A stretch of DNA of 56,958 bases from NCBI GenBank assembly GCA_017546505.1, contig JAFYWV010000089.1, forward strand, positions 1 to 56,958. Reading direction: 5' to 3'. The position numbers and the translations under genes were made by a program. Positions 53,282 to 56,958 of this stretch are shown here, piece after piece. Source of the stretch: Bacteroidaceae bacterium (GTDB taxonomy: Bacteria; Bacteroidota; Bacteroidia; Bacteroidales; Bacteroidaceae). Numbering within the stretch: the first letter of the stretch is position 1; every line of letters begins with the position of its first letter. The notes under the pieces were generated by a model, which was not told the DNA's origin, did not search any database, and was given only the letters and a program-made list of their open reading frames with translations.

Positions 53282-53608
53282 ATGAAAAAGATACTATTGC
53301 TTGTAACCTCTCTATTTTTGTTCTCTGCCTGTGGTGAAAATGTCTATGATAAGACTATCTCTGTTTTTGATGATGCAACAGAGCAGATTGTTGCAGTAAA
53401 GGACAAGGAAGAACTCCGTCAAGTCAATCGTAAGCTCAATGCCGAGTATTCAGCCCTGTTGCGTGAACACTCTGAAGAGTTTGCAGAACTGAGGCGGAAA
53501 GCTATGGATGGGGACAAGAAAGTTGAGCGTCAGTTTGAAAAGGTTAAAGAAGCCAAACGTCTCTATAGGAGGGCTAAAAAGAACAAACTTGATGAGTTGA
53601 GAGATTGA
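53282..53608 (+). CDS. Small lipoprotein, alpha-helical
   Basis: A 108-residue lipoprotein. The signal MKKILLLVTSLFLFSAC has lipobox FSAC (Cys 17); the rest is highly charged and helical, with heptad-like runs (KEELRQVNRKLNAEYSALLR and FEKVKEAKRLYRRAKKNK), suggesting a coiled coil. The start at 53282 is chosen because it begins the lipoprotein signal; the longer frame adds 19 residues without a sensible signal. Unknown function. It follows nrnA and precedes the DUF4827 gene. Confidence 0.75.
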   Translation: MKKILLLVTSLFLFSACGENVYDKTISVFDDATEQIVAVKDKEELRQVNRKLNAEYSALLREHSEEFAELRRKAMDGDKKVERQFEKVKEAKRLYRRAKKNKLDELRD

Positions 53609-53741
53609 TAGAAACCTTTTTATGTAGAGTGCGGCTTTGGATGATGTGCTTTATAATCTGCATTCTTTTTACTTTTTGTGTAAAAAACGTTATTTTGTGA
53701 TTATTTGCTGAATAAGTTCGGATTTTTTGCTTTTGTTTTTG

Positions 53742-53749
53742 TATCTTCG
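53742..53749 (+). promoter_or_regulatory. -7 box of the DUF4827 gene
   Basis: TATCTTCG, with TTCG at 53717-53720 as a weak -33 element. It sets the translation start at 53768 or later. Confidence 0.5.
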
Positions 53750-53800
53750 CAAAAAGTTGTATTATTGATGAATTTTATATCACAAGTTTTGAATATCGGT

Positions 53801-54445
53801 ATGTTGAAAGATAAGTTGAACGGTTTTTTATTTCTTTTGCTTTTTGCGCTCACTTTTGCATCGTGCGACAAATCCGTTACCTACTCCGAGATGAAGGAGA
53901 AGGAGCGCGAGGCTGTAAGTGATTACATCAACGAGATGAAGATTAACGTTATTCCGTATGAGACGTTTGTTGAGAATGACTATACTACGGACGTTGATAA
54001 CAATGAGTTTGTATTGGTTGACGATGTGTATATGCAGATTATCAACAATCCGATAAAGACGGATTCTACGGCATATAGCATAAAAGATGGGGATAATATT
54101 GATTTGTTGGTCGAGTTCTATGAGTATAATATCCAGGAGGGTGATACAATATCCGGTAATCTGTATGCAGCCGATGATGATGAGATGCGTGTGACGAACA
54201 ATAGTGGTTCTTATACGGCGACATTCACTTATGGTGTGATGAAGGAGTATTACGGCAGTTCTGTGCCGACCGGTTGGCTTGTGCCGCTTAGATTTCTCAC
54301 TTTTACACGCAAACAGAGCAATTTGGCAAAAGTTAAAATAATTGTGCCGCACACCAAGGGAACTTCTACTGCGGCAACTTATGTCTACCCTTGCCTTTAC
54401 CAGATAAGATTGCAACCGGCAAATCAGGTGCTGATGGATGAATAA
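53801..54445 (+). CDS. DUF4827 lipoprotein
   Basis: A 214-residue lipoprotein of the Bacteroidales family DUF4827. It has a signal (MLKDKLNGFLFLLLFALTFASC, lipobox FASC) and a mature part with KEREAVSDYINEMKINVIPYETF and the C-terminal KVKIIVPHTKGTSTAATYVYPCLYQIRL, reminiscent of FKBP-like folds found in neighbouring families. ATG 53801 is preferred because it begins the lipoprotein signal; ATG 53768 is possible. It lies 17 bases before glmM. Function is unknown. Confidence 0.8.
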   Translation: MLKDKLNGFLFLLLFALTFASCDKSVTYSEMKEKEREAVSDYINEMKINVIPYETFVENDYTTDVDNNEFVLVDDVYMQIINNPIKTDSTAYSIKDGDNIDLLVEFYEYNIQEGDTISGNLYAADDDEMRVTNNSGSYTATFTYGVMKEYYGSSVPTGWLVPLRFLTFTRKQSNLAKVKIIVPHTKGTSTAATYVYPCLYQIRLQPANQVLMDE

Positions 54446-54462
54446 CCTTAAATTAACTATAA

Positions 54463-55851
54463 ATGACACTAATTAAATCTATTTCGGGTATCAGAGGTAC
54501 CATCGGCGGTAGAGCCGATGAAGGTTTGACTCCTCTTGATGTTGTGAAGTTGACATCGGCGTACGCAGCGCTGATACGTAAGACAACCACAAAGACAACA
54601 AACAAGATTGTTGTGGGCCGTGATGCCCGTCTCTCGGGTGAGATGGTCAACAAGATTGTCTGCGGTACACTTATGGGTATGGGCTTTGATGTTGTTGACA
54701 TAGGCTTGGCTTCTACTCCTACAACGGAGGTCGCTGTTACAATGGAGGATGCTTGTGGTGGTATAATCCTCACAGCCAGCCACAACCCACGCCAGTGGAA
54801 CGCGCTCAAGCTTCTGAATGAGAAGGGTGAGTTCCTGAATGCTGCAGAGGGTCAGGAGGTTCTCCGCATTGCAGCTGCCGAGGAATTTGACTATGCCGAT
54901 GTAGAGACTCTTGGTAAATACCGTCTTGACGAGTCGTATGACGACAAGCATATTGAGGCTGTCCTTGCTTTGCCTTTGGTTGATGTTGAGGCTATCAAGG
55001 CTGCCGGTTTCAAGGTTGCCATTGACTGTGTGAACTCGGTAGGTGGTGTGATACTGCCAAAACTTTTCGAGAAGTTGGGCATTACAAAGGTAGACAAGCT
55101 CTATTGCGAGCCAACAGGTGACTTCCAGCACAACCCCGAGCCGCTTGCAAAGAACCTCGGCGACATTATGGGCCTGATGGCAAAGGGTGGCAACGATGTT
55201 GCTTTTGTTGTTGACCCCGACGTTGACCGTCTGGCTATCATCTGTGAGAATGGTGAGATGTATGGCGAGGAGTATACACTCGTTACTGTTGCCGATTATG
55301 TTTTGAAGCACACTCCCGGCAACACCGTTTCAAACCTCAGTTCAACACGTGCGCTCCGCGACGTTACAAATGCTCACGGTTGCACATACACAGCATCGGC
55401 TGTGGGTGAGGTGAATGTGGTTACCAAGATGCGCGAGACAAATGCCATCATCGGCGGCGAAGGTAACGGTGGCGTCATCTATCCTGCTTGCCACGCCGGC
55501 CGAGATGCTTTGGTAGGTATCTGCTTGTTCTTAAGCCATCTTGCCCACGAGAAGAAGACCGTAAGCGAACTTCGTGCAACATACCCTGCTTACTTTATGG
55601 GCAAGAACCGCATTGATTTGAAACCTGGTTGTGATGTAGATGCTATCCTTGAGAAAATCAAGGCCACATACGCAGGCAAGGCCGAAATCAATACGGTCGA
55701 TGGTGTGAAGCTCGATTTCCCCGAGACTTGGGTCCACTTGCGCAAGAGCAACACCGAGCCAATCATCCGCATCTATTCCGAGGGTCCCACACAGGAGGCA
55801 GCCGATGCAATCGGTGAGGAGATTCTCGCACTTGCAAACAGCTTGATGTAA
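54463..55851 (+). CDS. glmM: Phosphoglucosamine mutase
   Basis: Converts glucosamine-6-phosphate to glucosamine-1-phosphate for peptidoglycan and LPS. The 462-residue protein has the phosphoserine loop TASHNP (S106), the metal-binding loop DPDVDR, the sugar loop GEGNGGVIYP and the phosphate-binding loop RKSNTEPIIRIYSEG. Phosphomannomutase activity cannot be excluded, but the GlmM-like length and SGIRGTIGG start fit. It is in a run with the DUF4827 gene and has a strong terminator. Confidence 0.9.
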   Translation: MTLIKSISGIRGTIGGRADEGLTPLDVVKLTSAYAALIRKTTTKTTNKIVVGRDARLSGEMVNKIVCGTLMGMGFDVVDIGLASTPTTEVAVTMEDACGGIILTASHNPRQWNALKLLNEKGEFLNAAEGQEVLRIAAAEEFDYADVETLGKYRLDESYDDKHIEAVLALPLVDVEAIKAAGFKVAIDCVNSVGGVILPKLFEKLGITKVDKLYCEPTGDFQHNPEPLAKNLGDIMGLMAKGGNDVAFVVDPDVDRLAIICENGEMYGEEYTLVTVADYVLKHTPGNTVSNLSSTRALRDVTNAHGCTYTASAVGEVNVVTKMRETNAIIGGEGNGGVIYPACHAGRDALVGICLFLSHLAHEKKTVSELRATYPAYFMGKNRIDLKPGCDVDAILEKIKATYAGKAEINTVDGVKLDFPETWVHLRKSNTEPIIRIYSEGPTQEAADAIGEEILALANSLM

Positions 55852-55872
55852 TTGAAGCTATAAATTAGAATG

Positions 55873-55908
55873 TCGGAGTGTCCGTTTGGATACTCCGATT
55901 TTTTTTGT
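55873..55908 (+). terminator. Terminator after glmM
   Basis: TCGGAGTGTCC (55873-55883) pairs with GGATACTCCGA (55888-55898, one G-T pair), loop GTTT, then T8. Confidence 0.9.
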
Positions 55909-55950
55909 GTGTATTATTTTTCTATTCTCCAGAAAATAATCAAAAAAATA

Positions 55951-55982
55951 TTTGGTTTATAATATAAACCACTTTATATTTG
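55951..55982 (+). promoter_or_regulatory. Consensus promoter with embedded palindrome upstream of the membrane-protein/regulator pair
   Basis: TTTG (55951-55954), 20 bases, then TATATTTG (55975-55982) is an ideal Bacteroidetes promoter. Inside the spacer, GGTTTAT-AAT-ATAAACC (55954-55970) is a perfect 7-base inverted repeat, placed as expected for an operator of a dimeric repressor. Confidence 0.65.
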
Positions 55983-56030
55983 TTGCGGATATCCATTTAT
56001 ACTTGATGTGTTACAAATAAAATTATTATT

Positions 56031-56654
56031 ATGGAAGAAAGAAAAATGAATGAGGCCGAAAGTCTTGAACTTATTACCTCAATGATAAATGACTCACGTG
56101 CGCGAATGGGACGGGATTTTGGAACGCCTTTTCTTATCTGGGGGTACACGACTGTGCTTGTTTCTATTATACAGGCTTTGATTGTGGCTTTTGCTGATGA
56201 CTTTATGCCATACCTGTGGTTATGGGGTGCGATACCTTTGATAGGATGGCCGCTTATGCTTTGCCTGAACAGGCAGGAGAGAGGTGCGGTAAACTACATA
56301 GACCGTTGTGTGGGTGCTGTGTGGACAGGTATCGGCATTGCATCGGTGTTTATCCCTTTCTACTGCGGTTTCGGTGTTGGTGTCTTTCCCACAATTGTTG
56401 TGTTGATGGGCGTGGGTACATACGTGACAGCTGTTGTCATTAAGGATAAGGTTGTAAAAAGGAGTGGAGTGGTTGCGATAATCTCGCCGGTGGCATTCGC
56501 CATTGCTGAGTTTGCTTATGTACGTTCCCATACAGTCCAAGATGTCGCTTATTATGGTGGGCTTTATTTGACAGAATGTATTATCTTTGCAGTGATAATA
56601 TTTATGTTGCTTGTTGTTCCAGGTCACATTCTTAACCGTAAGAAAGATGTTTAA
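56031..56654 (+). CDS. Small polytopic membrane protein in a pair with a winged-helix regulator
   Basis: A 207-residue protein with a soluble N-terminus (MEERKMNEAESLELITSMIN) and about six membrane helices, for example TPFLIWGYTTVLVSIIQALIVAF, YLWLWGAIPLIGWPLML, and the last LTECIIFAVIIFMLLVVPGHIL. It lacks recognised motifs. It overlaps the next gene by 8 bases, so the pair is translationally coupled. It resembles the membrane partners often found beside small winged-helix regulators, which may sense membrane state or an exported compound. Confidence 0.75.
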   Translation: MEERKMNEAESLELITSMINDSRARMGRDFGTPFLIWGYTTVLVSIIQALIVAFADDFMPYLWLWGAIPLIGWPLMLCLNRQERGAVNYIDRCVGAVWTGIGIASVFIPFYCGFGVGVFPTIVVLMGVGTYVTAVVIKDKVVKRSGVVAIISPVAFAIAEFAYVRSHTVQDVAYYGGLYLTECIIFAVIIFMLLVVPGHILNRKKDV

Positions 56655-56937
56655 AGAACTGAATCCGTTGTTGCACTCCGAGTTGCGTCTTGCTGTCATT
56701 TCTTTACTTATTAGTGTGGAGAGTGCCGACTTTGTATACATAAAAGAACAGACAAAGGCTACGGCCGGTAACCTAAGCGTGCAGATTGATAAGTTGCAGA
56801 AGGCCGGCTATATAAGTGTGGAGAAAAGTTTCAAGGGGAAGCTGCCGTGTACAACGTGTTCAATTACACCCGATGGGGTCTCGGCTTTTGAGGAGTATGT
56901 TATGGCTTTAAAAAGCTATTTGGGAGATCGAATCTGA
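56647..56937 (+). CDS. Winged-helix transcriptional regulator (HTH_34/MarR-like)
   Basis: A 96-residue DNA-binding protein. It has the winged-helix pattern LLHSELRLAVISLLISVESADFVYIKEQTKATAGNLSVQIDKLQKAGYISVEKSFKGKLPCTTCSITPDGVSAFEEYV (key parts: recognition helix TAGNLSVQIDKLQ, wing GKLPCTTCSIT). No ligand domain is present. The start at 56647 is chosen because it overlaps the preceding gene by 8 bases and begins the family-typical MFKELNPLLHSELR. It is likely to bind the palindrome in its own promoter region and repress the pair, but this is inference. The gene ends 21 bases before the window edge. Confidence 0.85.
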   Translation: MFKELNPLLHSELRLAVISLLISVESADFVYIKEQTKATAGNLSVQIDKLQKAGYISVEKSFKGKLPCTTCSITPDGVSAFEEYVMALKSYLGDRI

Positions 56938-56958
56938 TAACGACAATCGCAGCGGGCA

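Overview
The window is chromosomal DNA from a member of the order Bacteroidales, most likely a gut Bacteroidaceae, Prevotellaceae or Muribaculaceae relative. The evidence is internal. Many genes have the Bacteroidetes promoter form (TTTG or TTG, about 20 bases, then TAnnTTTG, often as TATCTTCG), and Shine-Dalgarno sequences are weak or absent. The gene families are also typical: DcaP-like porin, T9SS plug family DUF5103, DUF4827, Bacteroidetes-type LptD, LptE and TamB, and an N-succinylornithine carbamoyltransferase with Pro90. Genus or species cannot be fixed from this sequence. No phage, integrase, insertion sequence, CRISPR array or rRNA operon was seen.

Layout. Positions 1-1213 (minus): yraN, an MmcQ/YjbR gene and birA, the last cut by the window edge inside a 7-base tandem repeat. 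1350-2027 (plus): a small probable ribbon-helix-helix protein, then tadA. 2093-6710 (minus): a tight five-gene unit of VTC polyphosphate-polymerase domain, DUF4956 membrane protein, DUF2490 outer-membrane protein, a small secreted protein with a type A T9SS sorting tail, and a Cthe_2159-type beta-helix protein. 6918-15599: HD protein, lptD, ung, asnA, tRNA-Arg(CCG), a glycosyltransferase, proS and an OmpA-type lipoprotein. 15851-26023: LpxL-like acyltransferase, DUF1460 amidase, DUF5103 protein, WecA/MraY-like transferase, mannose-1-phosphate guanylyltransferase, TPR protein, glnS and a second glycosyltransferase. 26152-29156: fhs and rarA. 29325-33998 (minus): sigma-54 activator, lptE, TPR protein and secG, plus an SLC13 transporter. 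34319-43509: TamB, argF', DoxX, SIMPL, an AraC regulator and a DcaP-like porin. 43755-49165: PiT phosphate transporter, nfo and a secreted sialidase. 49325-55851 (plus): rpe, comEC, nrnA, two lipoproteins and glmM. 56031-56937: a membrane protein and a winged-helix regulator under a promoter that contains a palindrome.

Most of the window is core metabolism and envelope biogenesis: LPS transport (LptD, LptE), lipid A acylation, outer-membrane assembly (TamB), peptidoglycan precursors (GlmM) and surface polysaccharide (WecA-like, ManC, glycosyltransferases). Convergent genes are usually separated by long, nearly perfect hairpins that can terminate both strands. The best candidate for an undescribed system is the VTC/DUF4956/DUF2490/T9SS-tail/Cthe_2159 unit: a predicted polyanion-synthesis enzyme linked to inner-membrane, outer-membrane and secreted beta-helix partners, without the CotH kinase that often accompanies these families. 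Other points worth checking are the six-cysteine tail on the sialidase, the palindrome inside the promoter of the final gene pair, the missing standard start codon in front of the TamB membrane anchor, and the heptanucleotide repeat in birA.
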